The position numbers were made by a program, and so were the translations under genes. From Panicum virgatum (lineage: Eukaryota > Streptophyta > Magnoliopsida > Poales > Poaceae): a stretch of DNA of 64,000 nucleotides. This document shows, piece by piece, positions 22,794 to 33,302 of this stretch (the stretch's first letter is position 1; each line of letters opens with the position of its first letter). The stretch is taken from contig NC_053153.1 of the NCBI RefSeq assembly GCF_016808335.1, positions 24,538,090 through 24,602,089 of the forward strand, read 5' to 3'. Below the pieces are notes generated by a model. The model saw only the letters and a program-made list of their open reading frames with translations, ran no database searches and was not told where the DNA came from.

Positions 22794-25700
22794 TGGGAGC
22801 GTCCCCTCATAAGAGAAGACTTAAATGTGATACAAACACCAGTCCCAAGAGGCTGATGCCACATTTATTACATCAGATGGTTCATTACCATACAAACCTC
22901 CGAGGAGGACACTCGATACAGATAATAATAATAAGTAACCAAGCTACGACATAACACCAGACCGCAACCCACATGGGGTCTAGCTCGGGCTCAGAGTACT
23001 GCGTCAGCGAAATCATCTCGAACAGGGCCGGTCCACAGGCAAGGTTGGGTGTAGAACGATAACCCTACTCGGCGTCGTCTGGCACGAAGTCTGGGTTTTC
23101 TTCTGTAAAAAGTAAGAATGGGGTGAGTACAAACGTACTCAGCAAGTCCAACCACACCCACGGAGGGGGTTACATCAGAATAACATGTACAGGTAAAACA
23201 AGGATAAGGTTATGGCTTTAATTTGCGGAAAGCTAAATTTTATGCAGGGGTTCGTTTAACCAAAAACATTTCGGAAAATAGTTTTTTTGTAATGAATAAC
23301 ACGGGGTTTGAGTTTTAAACTGCTACCGGACTCCCCGTCCGTCGTAGCACACGGCACAACTGCCGGACACAAATCCAAAACAACTCACGCTAGCCCAACC
23401 CAAGGTAAACACTAGTAGTGAGACCACACCGTAACTCACCCAGTACCGTGGGCACGGATTATTCGAATAGATTCTTAACTCTGCAGAGGTGTGCAACTTT
23501 ACCCACAAGCGGGTACCACAACACGAGCACCGAAGTGTCGGTGTAGATCCTGGCATAGCCATTACCCACCTTAGCTAGACCTGATCTGCCATCACGGGAT
23601 TCACCAAAGAGTCATCAACCTAACTCTGAGGTACGACCAGGGTATAAGTCACACTGAAAATATCCCTTTTCCTTGGTCACCCGTTGCTCTCAGCCCTCCT
23701 GATGGCTATCACATCAACTAGTGGGGTTTATGCTAAGCCGTTGCCCATTCAACGGTCGAGTGGTTTGCACGATAGTGGAGTTAGGTGAGATGTAACACCA
23801 ACTCGGTCCTTAGGGGTGACAAGGTGGATATCTCCCTTCCTTGCCCTGCCACAACGGCACGAGCAAAAGGCAAATCTGTAGAATTGCCATCCATCCCGTC
23901 TAAACCTTCTTTACAAAAACACCACATTTATCCCATCCCACATACGCACACATTTTCTTTTATAAAACAAATAGCATTATGTGCAGAGTCCTAAGCGTTC
24001 TAATAGCGATTAACGTCCAAGCAAAATCAGACATTAATCTAGGTGGTCAAGGAATGGTTATAACAAATCAAGGGGTGGCTATCCAACCGTGTTTTCATGC
24101 AGGCAAAACATATGCAATTTTATAAAGCAGGACAATAGCTTATGTTTATAAAAACTAGGACTGAAACATGCATCAGAGGGCGGGATTGAACTTGCCGTCT
24201 TCAAAGCCTTCTGGGATGTCCTGTCCTTCGGGCTCGGGGTCGCGGAACGGGTCCTCGTTCACCTGCTCACAGTACTGCTCGTTGACGGGCTCTCCTTCGT
24301 TCACTACGTGGTCTACAGCGCACACAAACAAGCACACAATCAATATATAGAAAATAAAGATCTATCGTTGAGCTCGAATCGGGAACACATAAGATATGGA
24401 GGATGGAGTAATATTTTTGTGTGGTTTCGTAATGACATGGCCGAAACTAGGTCAAGAAAGGCGCGGTAGAGTTTCGGGCCGATCAGAGTTTGTTAGGTGC
24501 ATGAAATGATAGGTTACATAAAGGGTTAGGGGTTAAATCAGGGTCCAGGGGCCTAATTGTAATTAAATTTAAGAAGGCAGGGGCTTGGTTTGTATTTTAG
24601 AAATTATTCGGGTTATTCTAAAAGAGTCAGGGGTTTATTTGTAATTATGTTTATATGGGAGGAGGGTTTATTTCGAAATATATTAAAGAGAAGGGTTTTA
24701 TTTGCAAACATGTTAAAAGGTGGAAGGTTCCTTTACTAAATATAGAAAAAGGGAGGGGCTTTTGGGCATAATGCCCTGTCCTCTTCCTCCCCCTCGCTGG
24801 GAAACAGGGGAGGGGGCGGCGCGTCGCCGGCGGTGCCGATTCCGGCGGTCAGGGCCTCGGGGGCGGCTCCGAGGTGAGGGGAAAGGGAGAGGGGGCCCTG
24901 CGGGGTCGATCCTCGGCCGCAGCTCGGGCGGAGGCGGCCCGGGTCGGCCTGGCCACGACGGCGTGCGGCAGCGGGCGGCGGTGGTTTTGGGCCGGTGATT
25001 CAGGGGGCGTGGTGGCGGCCATGGAGGTGGGGGAAAGCACCGGGGGACTCCGTGGAGTCGATTACCCCGCTCACCTTGGGTAGGGGTGACGCGCAGAGGC
25101 GGGGCGACGGGAGGGGGCGGCGGCGGCCTCTGGAGCTTGGCGTGGCGGCGCTGCAGGGCTAGGAGAGGGGAGCTCGGGGAGGTGGGTGAGGTTGTGGAGC
25201 TCGGGGTGCCCTTCGCCCCTCTTTTTATAGGCGGCCAAGGCGGTGGGGATGAGAGTGGGGTGGTGGCCGGCGGGGCAGCTCTGGGGCGGCGTTAATGGTG
25301 TGGGGGCGGCGAGGCTCGCCCAGGTGATGCGACGGCACGGGCACTGTGCGGCACTGGCGGGGCGTCAACGGCGAGCGGTGGCGAGGCGAGCGCTGGCGAC
25401 GCGACGCCTCGGGCAGGCGGCGCAGGCGGCGCTGTGCCAAGGTCGCCGGCGCTGTGCGTGCGCCGAACGACGGCGCGTGCGTCGAGGCGGGACGTGATGC
25501 GTCGGGCAGGCGGCGACCCGGTGCAGGCGGTGCTGTGCGGCCGTCAACGGCGGCGGTGTGCGCCTGTGTGCGGGCGGGCCGGTGTGCGTGCGTGCAGGCG
25601 GCCAGTGCCGCGGCTCGGCGCACCGCGGCGCGGCGAGTTCGCGCGTCCGAGCGCGTGCGCGGCCTACCTTGGCGTGGCGCGTCGCTCGGCCAGGGAGGGG

Positions 25701-26303
25701 AGGTCGGAGTAGAACGCGCGGGCGTGCGCGGGTGGGAGCTGGGAGCAGCCGGGGTGGCGCGCGGGGCAGGCAGGCGGGGCGAGCGGCGTTCGGGGCCGGC
25801 GGGCGCGTACCGCGCGTGCGTGCGCGCGTGGGGTCGGCGGCACGCGGCTCTGCAGCGAGGGGGCGAGGTCGGGGCCGGGCCGGGCGGTGCTCGGGAGCGG
25901 GACAGAGCAGGCCGGGAACGGGGAGGGGTGGCGCGGTCGGGCCGCGCGGCAGAGGAGGAGGGAAGGAGAGAGGAAAGAAAAGGAAAGAAAAGAAGAAAAA
26001 GGAAAAATGGGAGAGAGAAAAAGAAAAGGAGGGGAGAGAGAGAGAGAGAAAGAAAGAAGAGAGAGGGAGAGAGATTCGCGCTGGATTGGCGGCGCGCGGT
26101 TGGCCACGCGCAGCGCCGATCACGCGTGTTTGGTCGGGTGCGTGCGCGGGTCAAGGCTGAACAGGGTGATGGATTTAGATGTCGGGGTCAGGTCTTTCGG
26201 GGATCGGGGGATCGGGCGGAAAAAAAGGTTCGAGCTCAACGACGAAAAACTTTTTAACCCATTTTATCGCGTGAATTATTTCGGTGGATTTTGGGATGTT
26301 ACA
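22794..26303 (-). repeat. 3' LTR of the Ty3/gypsy element (about 3510 bp)
   Basis: On the minus strand it runs from TGTAACATCCC at 26303 to CGCTCCCA at 22794. It contains a G/C-rich half (24800-26000) in which long open frames on both strands are low-complexity artefacts, and a purine-rich GAGAGAAA tract at 25960-26075. It retains 24516-25697, which is missing from the other LTR. Confidence 0.93.
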
Positions 26304-29300
26304 AACCTACCCCACTTAAAATGAATCTCGTCCTCGAGATTCGGCTGATTCCTAAAGAGGTGAGGAAACTCCTTCTTCAGAGCGTCTTCGCGTTCCCACG
26401 TAGCTTCTTCTACTCCGTGTCTGCTCCACTGGACTCTGCAGATCCGCACTTCGGAGTTTCTGGTCCTCCTGGTGACAGTGTCTAGAATCTTGACCGGTAT
26501 TTCCTGGTATCTCAGGTCTGGCTGTAGATCTATCGTTTCCACTGGCACGTGTTCTGCTTCGGGTACCCTTAAACACCTTCTTAATTGTGAGATGTGGAAC
26601 ACCGGATGTATATCCGACATTTCTTCTGGTAGCTCTAAGCGGTATGCTACTGCTCCAACTTTCTTCAGAACTCGGTACAGTCCAATGTACCGGGGGGCCA
26701 ATTTCCCTTGTACATGGAATCTTCGGGTTCCTCGAATGGGCGACACCTTGAGATACACAAAATCCCTTGGGTTGAAATTTATTTCCCGTCTTTTCTTGTC
26801 GGCGTAGCTCTTTTGTCGGGACTGGGCTGCTTTTAGCTTTTCTCTAATCTCGGCAACTCTTTCTTCTGCTTCTTTTATGAGTGCGGGCCCGACTAGGGCA
26901 CGTTCTCCAACCTCTGACCACATCAGCGGTGTTCTGCATTTCCTTCCATAGAGGGCTTCGAACGGTGACATGCCTAAACTTGCTTGGTAACCGTTGTTAT
27001 ATGAAAATTCTGCATAAGGTAAACTTTGTTCCCAGTCCTTGCCATAGGTGAGAACACATACTCTCAACATATCCTCCATAATCTGATTCACTCTTTCTGT
27101 CTGGCCATCCGTCTGTGGGTGATAAGCGGAGCTGAAATCTAATTTTGTGCCCATGGCTTTATGCAAACTCTTCCAAAACCTAGAGGTGAACTAGGTTCCT
27201 CTATCTGAAACAATTCGACTGGGTACACCATGCAATTTCACTATGTTTTCTACGTAGAGCTTGGCCAGCTTCTCTACGTCGTAGTTGGTTCGTACGGGTA
27301 TGAAGTGAGCCGCTTTAGTGAGTCGGTCCACTATTACCCATATGGAGTCATGTCCTTTCTGGGTCCTGGGCAAACCCACTACAAAATCCATCCCTATCTC
27401 GTCCCATTTTCAAACCGGAATGGGTAAGGGTTGCAACAAACCTGCCAGCTTCTGGTGTTCAGCTTTGATCCTTTGGCAAGTATCACAACGGGCGACAAAT
27501 CGTGCAATGTCCGCCTTCATTCCATCCCACCAATATTTTTGTCTTAGGTCCATATACATTTTGGTGGATCCTGGGTGGATGGAGTAGGCCGAGTTATGGG
27601 CTTCGTCCATGATTATCTGTCTGAAGTCTCCCTTCTGGGGCACACAAATCCTATCGTTATACCATAACGTCCCCTTATTATCCACTCTAAAGTCTGGTGC
27701 CTTATTTTCTCCGGTCTGCCTCTGTATCTCCATCAGCCTCTTGTCCGATCTTTGTGCCTTTCTGATTCTGTCCTCTAGTGTGGATTGGATATTCAGCACT
27801 TGGCTGGAGCCTCGAGGGACAATGTGTACATTTAATCGTGCCATCTCCTCGCGCAGATGGTCATCCTAGGGTCCATAGGATTTTCGGCTTAGGGCATCGG
27901 CTACTACATTTGCTTTTCCGGGGTGGTAATGGATTTCCAAATTATAGTCCTTAACCAACTCCAACCATCTTCTTTGCCTTAAATTCAAATCTGGCTGGGT
28001 GAAGATGTACTTCAGGCTCTTATGGTCGGTATAGATCTCGCACTTATTTCCAATCAGATAATGCCTCCAAATTTTAAGGGCATGCAATACAGCTGCAAGT
28101 TCCAGATCATGGGTTGGGTAGTTCTGTTCATGAGACCTGAGCTGGCGGGAAGCATATGCAACGACTTTCCCGTCTTTCATCAGTACACAACCCAATCCTT
28201 GTCGGGATGCATCACAATAGATGACAAAATCCCGATGAATATCTGGTAGGGTCAGTACTGGAGCGGTAGTCAATCTTCGCTTCAGTTCCTGGAAACTCCT
28301 TTCACACGACTCTGTCCAGGTGAATTTCTTCTCCTTCTTGAGCAGCTCTGTCATGGGTCGGGCTATCTTGGAAAATCCTTCAATGAATCTCCGATAATAC
28401 CCAGCTAATCCAAGAAAACTTCTGATCTCACTGACGTTGGTCGGTTGCTGCCAGTTGGACACTGCTTCGACCTTCTCGGGGTCCACTGCTATTCCTTCCG
28501 TGGTCAGAATATGACCAAGGAAGGCTACTTTCTCCAGCCAGAACTCACACTTGCTGAATTTGGCGTATAGCCTATGCACTCTCAGCTTTTCCAAAACTAC
28601 CCTCAGGTGCTGCTCGTGCTCCTGAATGCTCTTCGAGTAAATAAGTATGTCGTCGATGAAGACTACGACAAACTTATCTAACTCGTCCATAAATACCTTG
28701 TTCATGAGGTTCATGAAATAAGCAGGTGCATTTGTCAGACCAAAAGACATCACTGTGAACTCAAACTGCCCGTATCGGGTGACAAAGTCCGTCTTCGGGA
28801 TATCGCTCTCCCTAATCTTGAGCTGAAAATATCCGGACCTCATATCGATCTTGGAGAAGTACTTGGCCCCTTTTAACTGGTCAAAAAGGTCGTCGATCCT
28901 GGGAAGGGGGTACTTGTTCTTGATAGTGACTTCGTTTAGTGCCCGGTAATCTACACACAATCTCATACTTCCGTCCTTCTTCTTGCCAAATAGAACCGGG
29001 GCTCCCCAAGGCGACGAACTTGGCCTGATAAAGCCGATTCCTTGTAATTCTTCTAGTTGTTTCTTCAGTTCTGCCAATTCAGAGGCTGCCATTCTATAGG
29101 GTCTCTTGGCTATAGGGGCAGTTCCAGGGACAAGGTCAATAACAAACTCTACATCCCTATCTGGTGGCATACCGGGAAGTTCTTCGGGGAAAACATCTGG
29201 GTACTCATTCACTACTGGGACTTCTCCCAAGGACTTGGCTTCCATGCTAAATACCATCGGGTTTGATCCACTTTCCCGGGTATGACAGGTCACTCGTACT

Positions 29301-30907
29301 CCTTCTGGGTTCGTTAGGTGTACCACTTTGTCAGTACAACCTATGAGACCATTATGTCGGCTTAACCAATCCATTCCAAGGATCACGTCTATCCCTTCTA
29401 ATTTAAGTACCACTAGGTCTGCTAGAAATTCTACCCCACTTAAATTGATCCTTACCCGTAAACAACCCAGTTGACACCTGATGTCACCCCCGGGTGTTCG
29501 GGTTAATAGGGGCGTTTTTAGTAGTACTGTAGGTATTTTATGTTTCTCCACAAAACTTGAGGATATGAATGAGTGTGATGCTCCAGAATCAAACAGTACT
29601 GTTGCGAGGGTTGAGCTGACTAGGTACTCACCAAGTACTATGCCCTGAGCTCCTTGAGCTTCCTGTGCGTCGATGTGGTTGACGCGGGCTCGTCCAAACA
29701 ACTGCTGAGGCTGCCTCATCTGCTGACTATTGTTGTTGGTGTTGTTGTTGCCGCGGATGGGTACTCGGTTGGCACCCGTCAGAACTGGTTTTGGTCCGTT
29801 CACTGTGTTGGAAAAGGTTGACGTAGCCGGCTTGTTTTTGGCATAGGGGCAGTCAGCGATGAAGTGCCCCGTCTCACGGCAGTTGAAGCAGGCCCTCACA
29901 TTGCTGTTGTTGGTGGTGACTTGGCTTGCATTACTCTGCGGGGCCCTTATGGTGTTCTGGCTTCTGGGCTGGGTGTTAGGGGCCTGTGGTCCTGTTACTT
30001 GAGACTGAGTTCTGTACGGCATTGGGGCTTGGGACCTTGGTGCATTGTAGCTGAAGCTTCTGGGCTTCTGGAAACGATCCTGCTGGCGAGACTTGCTCTC
30101 CAGGAACTTGCGCTTGTTATCTTTCCTTTCATCAATCTTAGCCTTCTCGGTGAGGATTGCCTTGTTCATCAAGGTGTTGAAATCAGGATAGATCTGAGGG
30201 TTGAGCAGGGTCCTGAGTTCTGGGTTTAGTCCCTTCTTGAACATATCCTGCTTCTTCTCGTCGTCGTTCACTTCTTCTGGTGCATAGCGAGCCAGCTCCA
30301 TAAATTGGTGAGTATACTCTTCCACCGACATACTCCCCTGCTGAAGTGCGCGGAATTCATCTGTCTTGCGCTTCATGGTGGCCGAGGGAATGTGATAACG
30401 GCGGAACTCCTTTACAAATTCATTCCAAGTGATGGTGGAGGCATCTCTGGCAGCAGCGCAGTAATTCTCCCACCAGGCTAAGGCAGACCCAGTGAGTTGA
30501 TGTGCTGCCAGCAGAACTTTATCTCGATCCTGGCACTCGAACGGCTCAAGCTTCCTTTGGATCACACACAGCCAGTCATCTACATCCAAAGGGTTGCTGG
30601 ATCCAGCATAGGTGGGCGGCTTGGTCCTCAGGAAAGCTGCCAGCTTGTCATTCATGGTTTGTCCTCGTGGCTGCCTATTGACAAGGGCATTGGCCAGTGT
30701 TTCTAAAATGAGGGTCTGATTGTGGATTATTTGTGCCAGGTCCGTGAAGGGTGGTGGTGGCGATAGTGGCGCATTATCATTTTCTCCTCTGCCCTGGCTC
30801 ACTTCTTGCTCATCCTAGGGAGGGTTCTGTCCATCCGGCTGCACTCCCATATCAGCGACTGGAGGGTTCCGAATGCGGGAGGCCCTCATAACGCTTCGGG
30901 AAGCCAT
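26276..30907 (-). pseudogene. Ty3/gypsy gag-pol polyprotein with chromodomain, four in-frame stops
   Basis: A single frame runs from the ATG at 30907 (MASRSVMRASR) to the TGA-type end inside the LTR at 26276, broken only by stops at 30815-30817 (TAG), 27866-27868 (TAG), 27410-27412 (TGA) and 27191-27193 (TAG). Visible in order: gag with zinc knuckle [14 protein letters not shown]; protease [13 protein letters not shown] with [12 protein letters not shown] and FIDDILIYS; RNase H with [12 protein letters not shown] and [11 protein letters not shown]; integrase zinc finger (HPGSTKMY ... CDTCQRIK); integrase core (MDFVVGLP, IVSDRGT, AYHPQTDGQTERVN). The C-terminal chromodomain contains ILDTVTRRTRN and VQWSRHGVEEATWE. 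Chromodomains guide insertion to marked chromatin. The lesions mean no full product is made. Confidence 0.93.
26304..26320 (-). other. Polypurine tract of the Ty3/gypsy element
   Basis: The minus strand reads AAGTGGGGTAGGTT immediately before the 3' LTR start TGTAACATCC, the expected location for plus-strand priming. Confidence 0.8.
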
Positions 30908-31193
30908 CTGTAAATTGGGTAGAGTTTTTGTGAGGTTTAGGATTAAGTGATGTTTAAGTTAATTAAATCGTATTTTTGAAAAGGCGGTATCTACCTTCTT
31001 CCGATAAGCACACAAACAACAAGCACACACACATAGCAAACAACAAGCACAAACAACTTTATTACTGCAAGGGAGGGTACAACACGGGCAAGGCCAAACG
31101 CGTACTACACGTTCGGGTACACAACATCAAAAGAAAGGGGGCACAAATCTTCTTCGGACCACACGGCTTCATCCCTCGACGGTCGTTAGCACT

Positions 31194-32081
31194 TTAGGCA
31201 AACTCATCGGCTTGAGTGGGTTCTTCCCTGGGAAGAGAACTCACGGCTTCTAGGGGAATGAGCGATCCTTGCTCGCCGTCCTCTAGGTCTCCGTTTTCCC
31301 GGGGTTGCGTAGTGGCTTCTCTTGCAGCGGCGGCCGTAGACCTCCCAGGGTTCTCGGGTGGGGCTTGTGGGTGTCCAAAGAGTGGTCCCCATCCTATGAC
31401 GGGTGTTCCGAGCAAAACATTGTCTTCTCTTATTGCCGGGACTGGGGTTCCACTTCTAGCCCATTCCTGCATACGCTGGTCCCGGGCTTGCCTGAGGCTC
31501 TCCTGAGCAACTGCTTCACTGCTGACCGTGGCTGCGGCTCTTGCCTCGGCTTGGACTGCTCGGATCTGTTGCAGTCTTACCGCGAGCTCTGCTTGCTCGG
31601 CTCGATGGGTCTGTTCCCTCAGCAAGTTGGCTTGCTCGTCAAAGAGCTGATCCAAGGAGGCTAGGTAGGTAGCCACTCGGTACAGGAGGCCTTCTTCATG
31701 GCGGCGCCGTTCTAAGCTTCTCATTTGGGCTTCCCAAACTAGGGTTCTGATAGCCGGCGGAAAGAACCTCATTGGTGTGGGGGCGAGGTGTCTTTCAAAA
31801 ATTTGGCACAGGTAACGGAGTGCTTTCCTGACGGCTAAGGGATAGGTGTCCTGGTGCCTAAACCCTGTAGCGGTCACTCGCTATGACTGGACGTCGGGGT
31901 AGCGATCACTTCTAGCGATGACTAGGATCACCCTGCAGCGGAGAGTGCCATGATGTTCGTACTCTCTGCTGTAGTACCTTGGGCGTTCCGTGACGCCAAG
32001 GCTTTCCAGGGCGTTGATCAAGAGGCTGGGGAAGCCAGGTGCAGCTTGGCAGTCGCCCTGGGTCCATCCTTCCTCAGCCAT
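31194..32081 (-). pseudogene. Leader ORF copy 2 upstream of gag (paralogue of copy 1), one stop
   Basis: ATG at 32081 (MAEEGWTQGDCQAAPG), end at 31194, 295 codons with one TAG at 31881-31883 that stands where the sister copy has a Trp-containing segment. Shared with copy 1: GTLRC, ARS-x-RYPDV, TGFR, DTY, RKALR-x-L, TPM-x-FFPP, and LD-x-L-x3-EQA-x2-L followed by HRAE. The middle is a long predicted coiled coil (EQTHRAEQAELAVRLQQ) and the tail is acidic. The function is unknown to me. An extra ORF upstream of gag has been described, as I recall, in rice RIRE3/RIRE8-type elements. Confidence 0.8.
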
Positions 32082-32334
32082 CTGAAAACAAGGATAGAGT
32101 GAAAAACTTGCACAAATATTTGAGGTACACAAAGAGGGGTAGATGATATTTATTATTGCAACATGGTGGGATACATACTTTATTGGTACACGATTATTAG
32201 AGCAGGGATCCTAGCTTAAGGGCTACTCCTATCATGGGGACTCTTCCTCGATCCTAAGAGGGCGCTTCTTCAGTGGAAGATACCGATCCATCGCGTCATC
32301 TTCGGTCTGAGTACCTTTATCCCAGTGGGTTTCT

Positions 32335-33162
32335 TCAGGTTCTTCTTCTTCTGTCTGAGTACCTACATCCCAATGAGTTTTCATGGGTTCTTCTTCTTCT
32401 TCTTCTTCTTCTTCTTCTTCTTCTTCTTCTTCTTCTTCTTCTTCTTCTTCTTCTTCTTCTTCTTCTTCTTCTTCTTCTTCCTCCTCTGCGAGCCTCGTAC
32501 TCTCGCATTCGGGCTTGGAGGGCGGCTAGGGAATTCTCGGCGCGTGTGACTCTTGCCTGTTGTTCTTCCAGTTCCATCTCTTTTTCTTGCATTAGCACTT
32601 GGAGGGCGGCTAGGGAATACTCGGCATGTACGGTTCTTGTCCGTTGTTGGTCCAGCTCTTGGGTTGCCTTTTCTGCTCTGTGGACTTGTTGCTTCAGTTG
32701 TGCCGCTTGTTCGCGGTAGAGTTCATCCAGGCCGGTGAGGTAGATGGATAGGTGAGAGACCGTGTCTTCTAGGTCTTCTTCTTCTCTTCCAAGTCCTCTC
32801 ATCCGGGCAATCCATGTGCGTCCTCTTCCTTCAGTCGGCGGGAAAAATCCCATAGGAGTCCGCTGAAGGTGATGCCTGTAGATTGTGCGTAGTCGTCGCA
32901 GGGCTTTACGGGCGGCCTTTCGATAAGTGTCCGGGAAGCGAAAACCAGTGGTGGAGATGAACCAGGGATCCACATCTGGGTAGCGGGTGCTCCTTGCCAC
33001 GAAGATCATCAGGTCGCACCGAAGAGTGCCCTTGGAGTCGTACTCCCGATAGAGAAACTCTGGTGGGTCCACAACTCCGATGCGTTCCAGGCTGAGTATC
33101 AACAACTTAGGAAGGCCAGGCTCTGCGTGACAGATTCCGCCGATCCATCCATTGTCAGCCAT
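32335..33162 (-). pseudogene. Leader ORF copy 1 upstream of gag, frame disturbed at a (GAA)n tract
   Basis: ATG at 33162 (MADNGWIGGICHAEPG). The first ~235 residues are paralogous to copy 2 and end in a strong coiled coil with repeated RAENSLAALQARM-like units. The frame then enters the (GAA)n microsatellite reading AGA, giving about 30 consecutive Arg. In the neighbouring frame the same DNA reads poly-Glu followed by two copies of a THWD-x-GTQTE motif and LPLKKRPLRI, which looks like the authentic C terminus. A small indel next to the repeat has therefore shifted the frame. Confidence 0.78.
32388..32480 (+). repeat. (TTC)31 microsatellite
   Basis: 31 uninterrupted TTC units, equal to (GAA)31 on the coding strand, flanked by shorter TTC runs at 32340-32351. 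It lies inside leader ORF copy 1. Long GAA/TTC tracts can form triplexes and expand. Confidence 0.97.
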
Positions 33163-33286
33163 CTGGAATAGGGCAAGAACCAGTGGTGAGTGTTTGTGTG
33201 AGAAAGGGTTAAGGAAGGAATAATCCTAGTGTGAAAGGGCTTAAAACAGGGTTTCGCTCTTAGAGTCACGTCCTACGGCCAACCTA

Positions 33287-33300
33287 CGGCTCTGATACCA
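33287..33300 (-). other. Primer binding site, initiator tRNA-Met type
   Basis: The minus strand reads TGGTATCAGAGCCG two bases after the end of the 5' LTR, the standard plant iMet primer-binding sequence. Confidence 0.93.
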
Positions 33301-33302
33301 CC

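Noticed and set aside
25225..26257. Several 200-300-codon frames on both strands
   Set aside because: They lie in the GC- and purine-rich part of the gypsy LTR and consist of Arg/Pro/Ala or Arg/Gly/Glu runs; the same region recurs in the other LTR with changed frames.
32273..32719. Frame encoding a long leucine run
   Set aside because: It is the antisense of the (GAA)31 microsatellite in the gypsy leader ORF.
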